From: DATKFM01 sp963810485
GTDB taxonomy: Bacteria > Pseudomonadota > Alphaproteobacteria > Dongiales > Dongiaceae
Assembly (NCBI GenBank): GCA_963810485.1
Contig: CAWENQ010000004.1
Location: forward strand, 496,001 to 560,000
Reading direction: 5' to 3'
DNA length: 64,000 bases
Below, one piece after another: positions 26,578 through 38,465 of this stretch. The notes under the pieces were generated by a model. It saw nothing but the letters and a program-made list of their open reading frames with translations. It ran no database searches and was not told the origin of the DNA. The position numbers were made by a program, and so were the translations under genes. Position 1 is the first letter of the stretch. Each line of letters starts with the position of its first letter.

Positions 26578-27360
26578 GTGGCTATACGTTCGCACATGCT
26601 CAAATTCGGTCTATTCGTCTTCGGCACATTGACGGCCATGGCGGCCGGCGCGGCGATTGCGACCTGGCCCGCCACCGAGCAGACGGAAGAAGACGTCATC
26701 GCCCGTTCGCTGGCCTCGTCGGTGCAGCTCTTCGCGGAGCGCGAAGGCGGGGTTCGGCGCACAGCCTCCGGCGTAACGCTGACCGCGGGCCGCGACGGGC
26801 GCTCCATCATCGTCACCGCCGCGCATCTTCTGACACCGCAAATCGCCCAGACCGTCTATGTGTCGCCCCTGGGCAGCGGGGAGCGCGTCGAGGCGCGCAT
26901 CCTCGCCATCGATGAAGCCAATGACATCGCCGTGCTTGAAGCCGGCGCCATGACCGGCGCCTCGATCCTGCTGAAGACCGAGGCGCGGCTCGGCGACAAT
27001 GTGTGGGTGGTGTCCTATCCCTGGGGCGGCCGCGGCACGATCGTCGGCGGCGCCGTCAGCCAGATCCGCGCCGGCAGCGAAGCCGGCTTCCCGGTGGCCG
27101 GTCCTGTGGGGCTGATCTCTGCCGCCGTCAGCTACGGCACCAGCGGCGGCGGCGTGTTCGACGCCCGCAGCGGCAAGCTGGTCGGCATCGTGCGCAGCTA
27201 CCGTACAGCCAAACTCTCTTTGCCGGGCACGCCGGCGCAGAGCCTCGAACTGCCGATCGCCGGCGAGACGACCGTGGTGCCGGTGTCGGAGATTCTCTGC
27301 TTGCTGCGGCAGATCGAAGCGCCAGAAGACGCCGCGAGTTCTCGTGGGCTTCCTCGCTGA
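26578..27360 (+). CDS. Trypsin-like serine protease, exported
   Basis: The 260-residue form starts at GTG 26578, 8 nt after GGGG; ATG 26596 is an alternative start without a clear ribosome-binding site. An N-terminal hydrophobic stretch (LKFGLFVFGTLTAMAAGAAIA) is a signal peptide or anchor. The S1 catalytic triad is visible as His83 (VTAAHLL), Asp116 (NDIAVLE) and Ser189 (YGTSGGGVFD). There is no PDZ domain, unlike DegP. It is probably a periplasmic protease of unknown target. Confidence 0.85.
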   Translation: MAIRSHMLKFGLFVFGTLTAMAAGAAIATWPATEQTEEDVIARSLASSVQLFAEREGGVRRTASGVTLTAGRDGRSIIVTAAHLLTPQIAQTVYVSPLGSGERVEARILAIDEANDIAVLEAGAMTGASILLKTEARLGDNVWVVSYPWGGRGTIVGGAVSQIRAGSEAGFPVAGPVGLISAAVSYGTSGGGVFDARSGKLVGIVRSYRTAKLSLPGTPAQSLELPIAGETTVVPVSEILCLLRQIEAPEDAASSRGLPR

Positions 27361-27418
27361 CGCGCCGGCCGGCAGCTGCACGGACGTCTGAGCTTCCACC
27401 TCTCCGATGAAAAGCGAC

Positions 27419-27446
27419 GGGGCGGATCCGTGAACGGACCCGCCCC
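27419..27446. terminator. Bidirectional hairpin terminator
   Basis: GGGGCGG (27419-27425) pairs with CCGCCCC (27440-27446), and TCCGT (27427-27431) with ACGGA (27434-27438), making a 12-bp stem with one mismatch and a 2-nt loop. It lies between the converging protease and DUF1344 genes. On the minus strand it is followed by GTCGCTTTTC, so termination is more convincing for the minus-strand gene. Confidence 0.65.
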
Positions 27447-27475
27447 GATTTGCTCGACTTAAGCGAGCAGGCTCG

Positions 27476-27731
27476 TTACTGAGCCGGCTTCACCTCGGTC
27501 GCAGTCTTCTGGCCGTCCTTCTCCTCGAAGGAGACAGTCACGTCCGAACCCGGCTGCAGCGAGTTCGATCGCCACGGCCTCGCCGAGGATAAAGCTGCTG
27601 CCATCCTCGAGGGTCAGCGTACGGGTGGCCGGATCGACCGCCTGAATCTTACCCATCGCCTCTTCGGCCAGCGCCGCGCCGGCAGAACCGAGAATCGACA
27701 GAACAGAGAGAACCGCGAGTGTCTTCCGCAT
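27476..27731 (-). CDS. DUF1344-family small periplasmic protein, frameshifted near 27563
   Basis: AGAGGAG lies 8 nt before the ATG at 27731. The first 60 codons give a signal peptide (MRKTLAVLSVLSILGSAGA, cut after ALA) and the DUF1344 core GKIQAVDPATRTLTLEDGSS. The frame then slips; removing one base near 27563 restores SLQPGSDVTVSFEEKDGQK and a normal C-terminus ending at 27476, giving 84 residues. The family consists of small periplasmic beta proteins of unknown function common in Alphaproteobacteria. Confidence 0.75.
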
Positions 27732-28021
27732 AGAGCATACTCCTCTTCTTCCAATCACGAATATGTTCACCGGCAAAGCAGGGGTGCCTCACGCGGCACC
27801 CGTTACTTACGGGGCATATCCCGAAATTGCATGTGATAAGGAGTGAGCGTTTAGGGGGCAAAAGTTGTGGTCCGGGAACAAATCGCGCTGTTCTGAATTA
27901 TCGAGGCCCTTTCTGCATTTAGCGACTTTAGCGTTCTGGATTCGTCTCACGGCTGATACGTCCGCTTGATTTTTCCACAGGAAGAAACGACAACCGGGCC
28001 GCGGTGGATGGAGCGACAATC

Positions 28022-29056
28022 ATGAATGACATGCGCGCGCTGGTGAAACGCAAGGCCGAGCCCGGCATCTGGATGGAGCGGGTGGCCCTGCCCAAGGCCG
28101 GCATGAACGAGGTGCTGATCAAGGTCGAGAAGACGGCGATCTGCGGCACCGACTTGCATATCTACAAATGGGACGAGTGGTCGCAGCGCACGATCCAGCC
28201 CGGCTTGGTCATCGGCCATGAGTTCGTCGGGCGCATCGTCGAGCTGGGGTTGGGTGTGGATAACTATCAGGTCGGCGATCGCGTTTCCGCCGAAGGCCAT
28301 CTTACCTGCGGCCAGTGCCGGAATTGCCGCGCCGGCCGGCGGCATCTCTGCACACACACGCGCGGCATCGGCGTCAATCGCGACGGCGCCTTCGCGGAGT
28401 TCATCAGCGTGCCGGCGCAAAATCTGTGGCTGATCCCGCCGCAGATCCCCTCGGAGATCGCCGCGTTCTTCGATCCCTATGGCAACGCGGCCCATTGCGC
28501 GCTGTCCTTCGACGTGGTGGGCGAGGATGTCCTGATCACCGGCGCCGGACCGATCGGCATCATCGCCGCAGGCATCTGCCGCTATCTCGGCGCGCGGCAC
28601 GTGGTGGTCACCGACGTGAACGATTACCGGCTGTCGCTGGCCCAGCGCATGGGCGCCACCCACATCGTGAATGTTCAGCGGGGCACGCTGGCGGAGGCGA
28701 TGAAGGCGCAGGATATCCGCGAAGGCTTCGATATCGGACTGGAGATGTCGGGCAACCCGAAAGCCTTCAACGACATGCTGCACCACATGTATCACGGCGG
28801 CCGCGTGGCGCTCCTGGGCATCCTGCCGAAGGACACCCGCATCGACTGGGACCAGGTGATCTTCAAGGGCCTGCACATCAAGGGCATCTATGGCCGGGAG
28901 ATGTTCGAGACCTGGTACAAGATGACCCAGATGGTGCTGGGCGGCCTCGACCTCCGGCCGGTGCTGACCCACGAGCTCGGCATCGACGAGTTCCAGAAGG
29001 GCTTCGACCTGATGGCCAGCGGCCAGTGCGGCAAGGTGGTCTTGAGCTGGAACTGA
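28022..29056 (+). CDS. tdh: L-threonine 3-dehydrogenase
   Basis: The 344-residue medium-chain zinc dehydrogenase has catalytic zinc ligands at Cys41 (AICGTDLHIY) and His66/Glu67 (GHEFVG). A structural zinc is held by Cys96, Cys99, Cys102 and Cys110, and NAD binds at GAGPIGIIAAG. IYKWDEW and the C-terminal YKMTQMVLGGLDLRPVLTH are diagnostic of threonine dehydrogenase. It oxidises threonine to 2-amino-3-ketobutyrate. The usual partner kbl is not adjacent. GGAG lies 8 nt before the ATG at 28022. Confidence 0.93.
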   Translation: MNDMRALVKRKAEPGIWMERVALPKAGMNEVLIKVEKTAICGTDLHIYKWDEWSQRTIQPGLVIGHEFVGRIVELGLGVDNYQVGDRVSAEGHLTCGQCRNCRAGRRHLCTHTRGIGVNRDGAFAEFISVPAQNLWLIPPQIPSEIAAFFDPYGNAAHCALSFDVVGEDVLITGAGPIGIIAAGICRYLGARHVVVTDVNDYRLSLAQRMGATHIVNVQRGTLAEAMKAQDIREGFDIGLEMSGNPKAFNDMLHHMYHGGRVALLGILPKDTRIDWDQVIFKGLHIKGIYGREMFETWYKMTQMVLGGLDLRPVLTHELGIDEFQKGFDLMASGQCGKVVLSWN

Positions 29057-29097
29057 GGGCGGCGCGTGAGCCGTTCGTCAGCGGCCGTTATCAATCG

Positions 29098-32000
29098 TCA
29101 GGTCAGATCGAGATTTCCTTCGATGACCGCCAGATTGACGCTGGCGAGCGTCACGTTCTGGAGCAGTGCGACGTCGGTGAAGGAGACGCCATTGGCCAGG
29201 CCATCGGCATCCACCAGCACGCGGGTGTCGCTGCCGGCCGCGACGAACTGCACGAAGTCGGCTGGATTGTCCAAGGCCATATCATAGCCGGTCAACAATG
29301 CCGAGACATCGAGCTTGTCGCCGCTGACGCCGACCTGGAAATCGGTGATCACCGTGGCATTGGTGATGACACCGGTCAGTACGAACGTGTCACGGCCAGT
29401 GCCGCCGCTGAACTGGTCGCTGCCCTCGCCGCCGACCAGCGTGTCATTGCCGAAGCCGCCGTTCAGCGTTGCATCGCCGGTGAAATCGGTCAGGCGGTTG
29501 TTGAGCCCGTTGCCGGTGCCGCTGGCCGCGCCCGAAACATTGAGTTCGAGATTCTCCAGGTTCGCAGCCAGGCTGACGCCGTTGACCGACGCGCGGACGG
29601 TATCGATGCCCTGGCCGGCCAACTCGGCGATATTGTTCCCTTCGCCGACATCATCGACGTCGTAGACATCGTCGCCAACGCCGCCGGCCATTTTGTCCGA
29701 GCCGCCTTGACCGTTCAGCGTGTCGTTGCCGACGCCGCCGATCAGGCTGTCGATGGCGCTCCCGCCCAGCAGCAGATCGTTGCCAATGCCGCCATCCAGC
29801 GTGTCCGCCCCGTCGCCGCCGTCGAGCAGGTCGTTGCCGGCCACGCCAAACAGCTTGTTGCCGATGGCATTGCCCTCGACGAGATTGTCGAGCCCATTGC
29901 CGGTGCCGGTGACGAGAAGCGCCCCAGACAAAGTGAGCCGTTCCACATTGGCTGATAGCACATAGTTGTCGACAAAGGCGAACACGTGATCGGCGACGCC
30001 GTTTCCGGCGCCGGCCAATTCGATCACTTTGTCGGCAAGACTATCGATCGTGTAGCTGTCGTTGTCCTTGCCGCCCGTCATGGTGTCGACGCCGGCGCCG
30101 CCATTGAGGGTATCGTCGCCGGCATCGCCGATCAGGTTATCCTTCCCGTCCAGCCCGCTGAGATTGTTGCCGATGCTATTGCCGGTGAGGACGTTATCGA
30201 GACTGTTGCCGGTACCGGTTACGAACGTATCCTCGAGAATCAGATTCTCGATGTCTGGCGGTATTCTTGTTCAGACTTAGATCAAAATCCGTAAAGGCGC
30301 GGATCGTGTCTTTGCCTTCACCGGGATTCTCAACGATGGTGACAGCAATCGGTCCGACGACATATGTATCGTCCCCGAGGCCGCCCGCCAGCGTGTCGGT
30401 GCCCGCGCCGCCGATCAGCGAGTCATTGCCGGCGCCGCCCGCAAGGCTGTCGCTTCCCTTGCCGCCACCGAGCGAATCGTTGCCGAGCCCACCGTCCAGC
30501 GTATCGTCACCGTCATTGCCGATCAGCGTATCGTTGCCCGCCGCGCCGGACAGGCTGTCATTGCCCAAGTTGCTCTCGATCAGATTGTTCACCGCGTTGC
30601 CGCCGCCGGTCGAGTTGCCCTTGCTCGTCAGCGTGAGATTCTCGACATTGTTGGCCAGGGCCGCGATATCGATCGAGCTGAAGACGAAATCGACGCCCTG
30701 CCCTGCCGCTTCGAAGATGATGTCCTTTGCATCATCCACCGAATAGCCGTCATTACCGGCACCGCCGGCCATACTGTCGGCTCCCTTGCCGCCTTCCAGG
30801 GTATCATTGCCGGCGCCGCCAACTAGGCTGTCATTGCCGTCGTCGCCACGGAGGAAATCGTTGTTGACGCCGCCATCGGCGGTATCGTTTCCGTCGCCGC
30901 CGATGATCTCATCGTCGCCGCCAAGACCCAGCAGCTTGTTGGCACCGCTATTCCCGGTGAGCTGATTGGCGATTGCATTGCCGGTCCCGTTCAGGGCGCC
31001 AATATCGAGTTCGAGCCGGTCGATATTCGCCGCCAGCACGAGGTCCACCGACGATTTGACGGTATCGTCGCCCTTACCTGCGAGTTCAACCAACTTGTCT
31101 GTCTTGCTGTCGACGATATAGAGGTCGTTGCCGTCGCCGCCGATCAGGGTATCGATGCCGGCCGCGCCATCCAGGGTATTGGCGTCGACGTTGCCAGTGA
31201 TGATGTTGTTGAAGCCGCTGCCGGTCCCTTTGAAGGCGCCGCTGAGGAGGGTCAGGTTTTCGACTTCAGTGCCGCTGAGGGCGAAGTCGATGCTGCTGCG
31301 CACCGTGTCGATGCCTTCTTTGGACTTCTCGGAGACGACGTCGCCGGCATTGTCGACGTCGTAAGTGTCGTTACCGATGCCACCGGCCATCTTGTCGGCG
31401 CCGACGCCGCCGCTCAGCGTGTCGTTGCCGGCGTTGCCATTCAGTGTATCGGCGCCGGCCGTGCCGGTGATCACGTTGTTGAGTCCGTTGCCGCCGCCCT
31501 CCATGTTCGTACCGGCCAACGTCAGGTTCTCGAAATTGTCGAACAGGGTGGCGATGGAGATTTCGCTTCCCAGGGTATCGATGCCCTGGTTCAAGAGCTC
31601 CGTGATCTTGTCGCCGCCGTCATAGTCGAGATAGGTGTCGTTGCCGGCGCCGCCGGCCATCGTGTCGCTGCCAATGCCGCCCCAGAGCGTGTCATTGCCG
31701 GCGCCGCCACTGAGATTGTCATTTCCGGCCTCGCCAAGCAGAGAGTCGTTGCCGTCGCCGCCGATCAGGCTGTCATTGTCGGTATTGCCGCTGAGAGTGT
31801 CATTGCCGATGCCGCCGTCCAGCGTGTCATCGCCGAACTCGCCGGTCATGCTATCGTCGCCACCGAGGCCAAACATCTTGTTGTCGGTTCCGGCGAAGGA
31901 GACTGTCGGTTATCCGATTGCTTCCGGCGTTGCCGGTCCCGACGACAGCGCCCGTCTCGAGCCACAGCGCCTCGACATTCGCACCGAGTTTGTAGTCGAC

Positions 32001-33981
32001 CCTGCGCCTGCACGACATCGACGTCCGTCCCCGCCGCTTCGACGACGATATCCTTGGCGTCTTCGACGAAGTACTGGTCATGGCCCTTGCCACCGATCAA
32101 CGTATCTGCGCCGCCCAGGCCTTCGAGGATATTATCGGCCGCATTGCCGGTAATGACGTTTGCAAGGTTGTTACCCTTGCCGCCGGAGGCGGCGACTAAC
32201 AGGACGAGATTTTCGATCTCGGCACCCAGCGTATAGTTGGCGGCCAGGCTGCGGACCGTATCGATGCCTTCCTTGGATTTCTCATCGGTCAGATCAAACT
32301 CGTCGCTGACGTCATAGACATCGTTGCCGAGGCCGCCGATCGCCAGGTCGACGCCGTCGCCGCCCCCCAGCGTGTCATTGCCAAGCCCGCCGCTCAGCGT
32401 GTCGTTCAGACTATTACCGGTTATGCTGTTATTGAGCTTGTTGCCCGTTCCCAATTTCGCGCCCGCCTGCAGCGACAGGTTTTCCACATTGTCGGCGAGC
32501 GCCGTGATGTCGACCGAACTGAAGATCAATTCGATGCCCTGGCCCGCGCCCTCGACGACCTTGTCGACCAGATCATCGACGGCATAGAGATCGTTGCCGG
32601 CGCCGCCGGCCATGGTGTCCTTGCCGAGATTGCCGAAGATCGTGTCGTTGCCGGCGCCGCCGGCGAGGTTGTCACCGTCGATACCGCCATCGAGCGAGTC
32701 ATTGCCGGTGCCGCCATCGAGGGTATCAATGCCGATGTTGCCGGCCAGCACATCGTTGCCGGCGAGGCCGAACAGCTTATTGCCGACATTCAGTCCGCTG
32801 CTGTCGGAGATATCGTTGTTTCCGGCGTTGCCGGTGCCGGTCACTGCGGCCGCCGATGTCAGCTGGAGGTTCTCCAGATTTGCAGCGAGCGCGAAGCTGA
32901 CGGACGACTTGACGAGATCGAGCCCCTGGCCGGCGAATTCGGCCACTTCATCGCCGGCATCGTCGACGATGTAGGTATCATCGCCGATGGCGCCGGCCAG
33001 CCCGTCCTGGCCGCCGCCGCCGTCCAGGGTATTGTTGCCCGCGTTGCCGATAACGACATTGTTGCCGCCGTCGCCGGTGCCGGAGGTGGCGCCGGTCAGC
33101 AGGATCAGGTTCTCGACGCCCTGAGTGCTGGGAAGTCCGAGTTGCAAATCGATCCAGCTCAGGATCGTGTCGTCGCCGCCGCCGGTGTCGTTCACGGAGT
33201 CGGCGAGGCTGTCGACTTCATAGGCGTCGTCGCCCGCGCCGCCGTCCAACGAGTCGCCGCCCTTGCCGCCGATCAGAAAGTCGTCGCCGCCGCCGCCCGA
33301 TAGCGTATCGTTGTTGAAGTCGCCGGCAATCTCATTGTCGAGGGCGTTGCCGATTCCGATCGATGCGCCGCCAGACAGCTCCAGATTCTCGATGTTGGCG
33401 CCCTTGGCCGTGAGATCGAAATCCAAGTCGGACCTGACGGTATCGATGCCCTGGCCGGCCAGCTCGACCAGCGTGTTGTTACTGTCGACCAGCGAATAGA
33501 TATCGTTGCCCTTGCCGCCGGTCAGCGTGTCCGCGCCGGCGCCATCGCCGAGAAAATCGCTGCCCGAGCCGCCGTTCAACTTGTCGTCGCCGGTATCGCC
33601 GACCAGAAAATCGTCCAGCGCCGAACCGGTCATCGTGTCGTTGCCGCCGAACATGGCGGTGAAGAAGCCGGCGGTGTCGTTCGTGTCGAGCAGGGTCAGG
33701 AAGGTCGCGACCGAAAGATTGACCCCGGTGACCGAGAACTGATTCGAGAATATCGGGTCGCTGTCGAGGTAACGCCAACCGGTGATCGATCCGCCGGACA
33801 GATGGCCATCGGGGCCATAGGCAAAGTTGCCGCTGAATTCCACCACCACCGTGCCGATGGTGACGCGGTACAGCGTGGCCGTCGCCGCGGTGACCGTGCC
33901 CGCGGTCAGGCTCTGCAGGCCGAAGAAGCTGAACAGGGTGATGAGGCTTGCCGGCCTGGCGCCAGCTACGAGCGTTGACAT
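29098..33981 (-). CDS. Giant RTX calcium-binding repeat protein, three frameshifts
   Basis: GGAGGAG lies 4 nt before the ATG at 33981. The first ~115 residues are non-repetitive (VVVEFSGNFAYGPDGHLSGG). The rest is built of modules that combine RTX nonapeptides (GGxGxDxLx) with a recurring VENLxL...GTGNxxxNxITGN segment and a D.Y.VDxAGD segment. The C-terminus (ATVITDFQVGVSGDKLDVSALL) is a typical type I secretion tail. The frame breaks near 32001, 31902 and 30256; removing one base at each rejoins the modules into about 1626 residues. Nonapeptides would form Ca-loaded beta-rolls after export. No ABC/HlyD/TolC secretion genes are in the window. Adhesin or surface-layer roles are possible but unproven. 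Confidence 0.82.
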
Positions 33982-34497
33982 TCAACTCCTCCCACCGCGC
34001 CAGCGCCCGGACGAGCCCTTGGCTATTATTCCCAGTTAAACATGGTTTGGTTACAGGCAGGGTGATGGAAGTCACCAGCGCTGTCAAAAACAACTCATAG
34101 TTAAGCGTCCGCCGCTTCGTTGCCTGGATGGCGCTCCGCTCCCGCTATCCATCCAATGACTTGATCCACCCTAAGAACTCAGGGCGGCGGAGATTCATGA
34201 TGCGACGGGAGATTCAGAAATCATGAATTTCGCGGCGGCCGAAGACGGGTGGAATCGATGGCGCGCCCTGCCTGGGAAACCATGACTCTCAACCATAGAT
34301 ATGCCCTCTTAACCTAGTAATCACTCCCGGCTCTGCTATAGTGGAAAAGAGCATTATCAAACACCTGACAGAATATTCTCCCAATAGAGGCCGGCACGGC
34401 CCGCTTTCGCACCCCGAGGGGTGCTTTTTCATAACGGGATTCCAGCCGCAGCCGGGCCGCCGGTACGCGACAATCCATCAGATGGAGACGAGCCAGC
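33982..34497. other. Divergent intergenic region between the two RTX genes
   Basis: This 516-bp non-coding region serves both RTX genes. It is less GC-rich than its surroundings (about 34270-34400). A TATAGT element (34337-34342) is a possible -10 for the rightward gene, though no clear -35 sits 17 nt before it. An intrinsic terminator lies at 34409-34429. No coding frame was recognised. Confidence 0.6.
34409..34429 (+). terminator. Intrinsic terminator in the leader of the second RTX gene
   Basis: GCACCC and GGGTGC form a perfect stem around a CGAG loop, followed by TTTTT. It lies 68 nt upstream of the RTX start codon at 34498, in the same orientation. It either ends a short upstream RNA or attenuates RTX transcription. 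Confidence 0.75.
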
Positions 34498-37400
34498 ATG
34501 GCCAAGTTCCCGGGTAGCCCCTTTCCCGACAATCTGGACGGCGGCGCCGAAAACGACATCATCACTGGCTTGGCCGGCGACGATACGCTGCGGGGTCTTG
34601 GCGGCGCAGACACCATCGATGGCGGCACCGGCAAGGACAAGATGGAAGGTGGCATCGGCAACGACGTCTTCTTCGTCGACGATGCCGGCGACAGCGTGGT
34701 CGAGGCGATCGGCGAGGGCGATGACGAAATCCGCACCACACTGTCGACCTTCACCGCGGTCGCCAATGTGGAGCGCTATGTCTTTACCGGCGCCAAGGCG
34801 GCAACATTCCTCGGCGACGATGCCACCAATCACGTCACGGGCACGGCCTTCAACGATAGCCTCGAGGGTGCGAAGGGCGATGACACGCTGCTGGGCGGTG
34901 GCGGCAACGACCTGTTGACCGGGTTCGTGGAGTTGCCGGGTGCGGCACTCGACGGCACCAACAGCCTGGATGGCGGCGCCGGCAATGACACGCTGATCGA
35001 AGGCGGTTCCAGCGACAGCACGCTGCGGGGCGGGGCCGGCAACGATCTGCTCGACGCGAAGGATACTGCCGGCGACACCACCCTCGACGGCGGCAGCGGC
35101 GCCGACACTATGCTCGGCGGCAACAGCAACGACTTGTTTGTCGTGGACAATGCCAAGGACATCGTCGACGAGCAGGATTTCAGCGGCGACGACATGGTGC
35201 AGGCCAGCATCAGCTTTAACCTGACCGACAACGGCACCACAGTCCTGGGCGATATCGAGAACTTGACTCTGCTGGGTGCGTTGAACCTGGCCGGCACCGG
35301 CAATTTCCAGGCCAACATCATCACCGGCAATCTCGGCGCCAACAGCCTGTCCGGCGGCAATGGCGATGACACGCTGCAAGGCGACAAGGGCAACGACACG
35401 CTCGATGGCGGCGACGACTCGGACGAGATGGAAGGCGGCGCCGGCAATGATCTCTATATTGTCGACGAGGCCGGCGACACCGTCTTCGAGGACAAGAATG
35501 GCGGCCTCGATACGGTCAAGAGCGCGATCAGCTTTGATCTGAGCGCCGCCGGCGACACCGAGAACCTGACGCTCACGGGAGCGGGCGCGATCGACGCCTT
35601 CGGCAATGACCTGAAGAACGTGCTCATCGGCGGCGACGGCCAGAACAGCCTGGATGGCGGACTGGGCGCCGATACGATGACCGGCGGCAAATCGAACGAC
35701 GCCTACGCGGTCGACGATGCCGGCGACAAGACCATCGAGGCGGCGGGCGGCGGCGATAGCGACAGCGTCTCCCTAACCGGCGCGTTCAACTATACGCTCG
35801 CGGGCAATGTCGAGCATCTCACGATCGAGGCGGCCGCTGGCGCCGTGAACGGCACGGGCAACGGCCTGGCCAACAAGCTCACCGGCAATGCGTTCAACAA
35901 TGCGCTCTTCGGCCTCACCGGAACTGGACTCGCTCAGCGGCGGCGACGGCAATGACAGCCTCGACGGCGGAGCGGGCGCGGATTCCCTTACCGGCGGGAA
36001 TGGCGACGATCTCTATGTCATCGATACGCTCGCCGATATCGTGCAGGAAGCCGGCGCCGACCTGCATGACCAGATCCGCACCGCCCTGCAACTGACAACG
36101 GCCAACGACTTTGCGGGCATCGAGGATTTCACCTTCATCGGCGGCAAGGGCGTCAATTTCGATGCCAATGCGCTCGACAACAAGCTGATCGGCACGGCGG
36201 TCAACGACATCTTCAACGGCGCCAGCGGTGACGACTGGCTCGACGGCGGCAAGGGCGCCGACTGGCTGGCCGGCGGCAAGGGGCTCGATGTCTATGCGGT
36301 GGACAATGCCAAGGACCTTGTCGACGAAGAGTTCGGCAGCCGCCGGCGAGATCGACCTGGTGCGCAGCTCGATCTCTTTCAGCCTGGAGCAGAGCACACA
36401 GGTGAAGGGCGATGTCGAGCAGCTGGAGCTGCTGGGCAAGGCCAACATCAACGGCATCGGGAATGCGCTGGACAACAAGCTGACCGGCAATGACGGCAGC
36501 AACAAGCTGACCGGCGCCGGTGGCGCGGACACGGTATCAGGCGGCAAGGGCAACGACACGCTGCTGGGCGGCGATGCCAACGACGTCATGGTCGGCGGCG
36601 ACGGCAACGACTCGCTGGATGGCGGCCTTGGCGCCGACGACATGACCGGCGGCGCCGGCAGCGATGTCTTCGTCGTGAATGACGTTGGCGACATTGTCGA
36701 TGAAAATGCCGATGAGGGCATCGACAGCATCTTCAGCTCGATCGACTACGACCTCTCGATAGCCGCAACGAATGCGGAGAACGTCACGCTGGTCGAGGGC
36801 GCGGGAAACATCACGGTCTTCGGCAACGGCCAGAAGAACAGGCTCACCGGCAACAGCGGCGACAACATCATTGACGGCGACCGCGACGCCGGCGACACGA
36901 TGATCGGTGGCGGCGGCGACGATCTCTATGGCGTCGACGAAGGCGACATTGTCATCGAGAGCCTGGCCGGCACTGCCGGCGGCGCCGACGAAGTGCGTCT
37001 GATCGGCGGCGGCAGCTTCACGCTGGGCGCCAACCTGGAGAACCTGAAGATCGTCGATGCAGCCGGCGACGCCAACGGCACCGGCAACACGCTTGCCAAC
37101 ATACTCACCGGCAACAGTTCCGCGAACCTGCTGGATGGCAAGGGCGGCGCGGACACAATGACCGGCGGCGAGGGCGACGACATTTATGTCATCGACAATG
37201 CCGGCGATGTGGTGATCGAAGCCGGCGTGGGCGATATCGATGGTGTCAAGAGCAGCTTTCTCATCGGCCTGATCGGCGGCATTGAGAACTACACCTTCAC
37301 CGGCAACAAGGCGGTCAAGTTCACCGGCTCGCAAGACGGCAACTGGATTGTCGGCACCAGCCTCAACGACACGCTCTCGGGGGACAGCGCCGCGGGCGGC

Positions 37401-38465
37401 GGCGGCGATACCCTCAACGGCGGCAAGGGCGCCGACCGGATGAACGCCGGCGACGGCGATGACGTATACTTCGTCGACAACACCAAGGATGTGGTCGATG
37501 AGACCGGCGCCCTCGGCGCCGATACGGTGTGGAGCACGATCAGCTACAGCCTCGCCGAGAACGGGACGACCGTCAGGGGTGAGATCGAAAATCTGGAGCT
37601 TATCGGCATTGCGGCCATCAACGGCACCGGCAATGACAGCATCAACGTAATCATCGGCAATAGCGCCGCGAACAAGATTTCCGGCGGTGGCAGCGACGAC
37701 ACCCTGACTGGCAATGGCGGCAATGACACGATCAATGGCGGCGCCGGCGCCGACAGCATGGCGGGCAGCGCGGGGAACGACAGCTTCGTCGTGGACAATG
37801 CCGGCGACGTGGTGACGGAAGACGCTGACAGCGGCATCGACAGCATCTCCAGCTCGATCGATTTCGATCTGCTCACGGCCGACAATGTGGAGAACCTGAC
37901 GCTGACCGGCACGGCTGTCATCGGCTCCGGCAACGCCCTCGACAACAGGATCACTGGCAACAGCCTGGCCAACCTGCTCTCCGACTCCATTACCCTGGGC
38001 AACGACACGATCGACGGCGGCGCGGGCAACGACACGGTCTCTGGCGGGTTCGGCAATGACAGCCTGCTGGGCGGTCTCGGCAATGACGAGCTCCTCGGGG
38101 CCGCAGACGCCGACAAGATCAATGGCGGCGGTGGCAACGACACGGTCTCCGGCGGCGGCGGCAACGATACGATTTCGGCTTCCGGCGGCAATGACGTGAT
38201 CGTCTATGGGCTCGGCGACGGGCGCGACCTCATTGCCGGTTTCGACGGCACTGCCGCCGGCGGCCAGGATGTCCTCAATCTCGACACGCTATTTGATGTG
38301 CTCGGCTTCGCCGACCGGACGGCGCGCGTCCAGATCATCGACAAAGGGTCGACGGTCGAGGTTCGGGTCAATGGCGACGGCAACGCGGACTTCGAACTGG
38401 TCGTGGCGACCCTCCAGACGGCTGCCGCCGTCACGGTCGGCCAGGACGTGCTGGTGGGAAGCTAG
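34498..38465 (+). CDS. Giant RTX calcium-binding repeat protein, two frameshifts
   Basis: The protein starts almost directly with repeats (NLDGGAENDIITGLAGDD) and consists of the same module type as its divergent neighbour. RTX nonapeptides alternate with DxYxVDxAGDxVxE and IENLxLxGxxxxNGTGN segments. It ends with a secretion-type tail (GGQDVLNLDTLFDVLGF, then a beta-rich end). The frame slips near 35921 and 36340; removal of one base at each site gives LFGLTGLDSLSGG and EEFGSAGEIDLV and about 1321 residues in total. It should be a type I secretion substrate that folds in external calcium. Its stop overlaps by 4 bp the stop of the convergent kinase gene. Confidence 0.82.

Noticed and set aside
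27361..28021. Small frames between the protease gene and tdh
   Set aside because: Apart from the frameshifted DUF1344 gene none has a ribosome-binding site or recognisable sequence.
29315..33742. Many Pro/Ser/Leu-rich frames on the plus strand across the first RTX gene
   Set aside because: They are complements of Gly/Asp/Asn-rich RTX repeats, short and mutually similar for that reason only.
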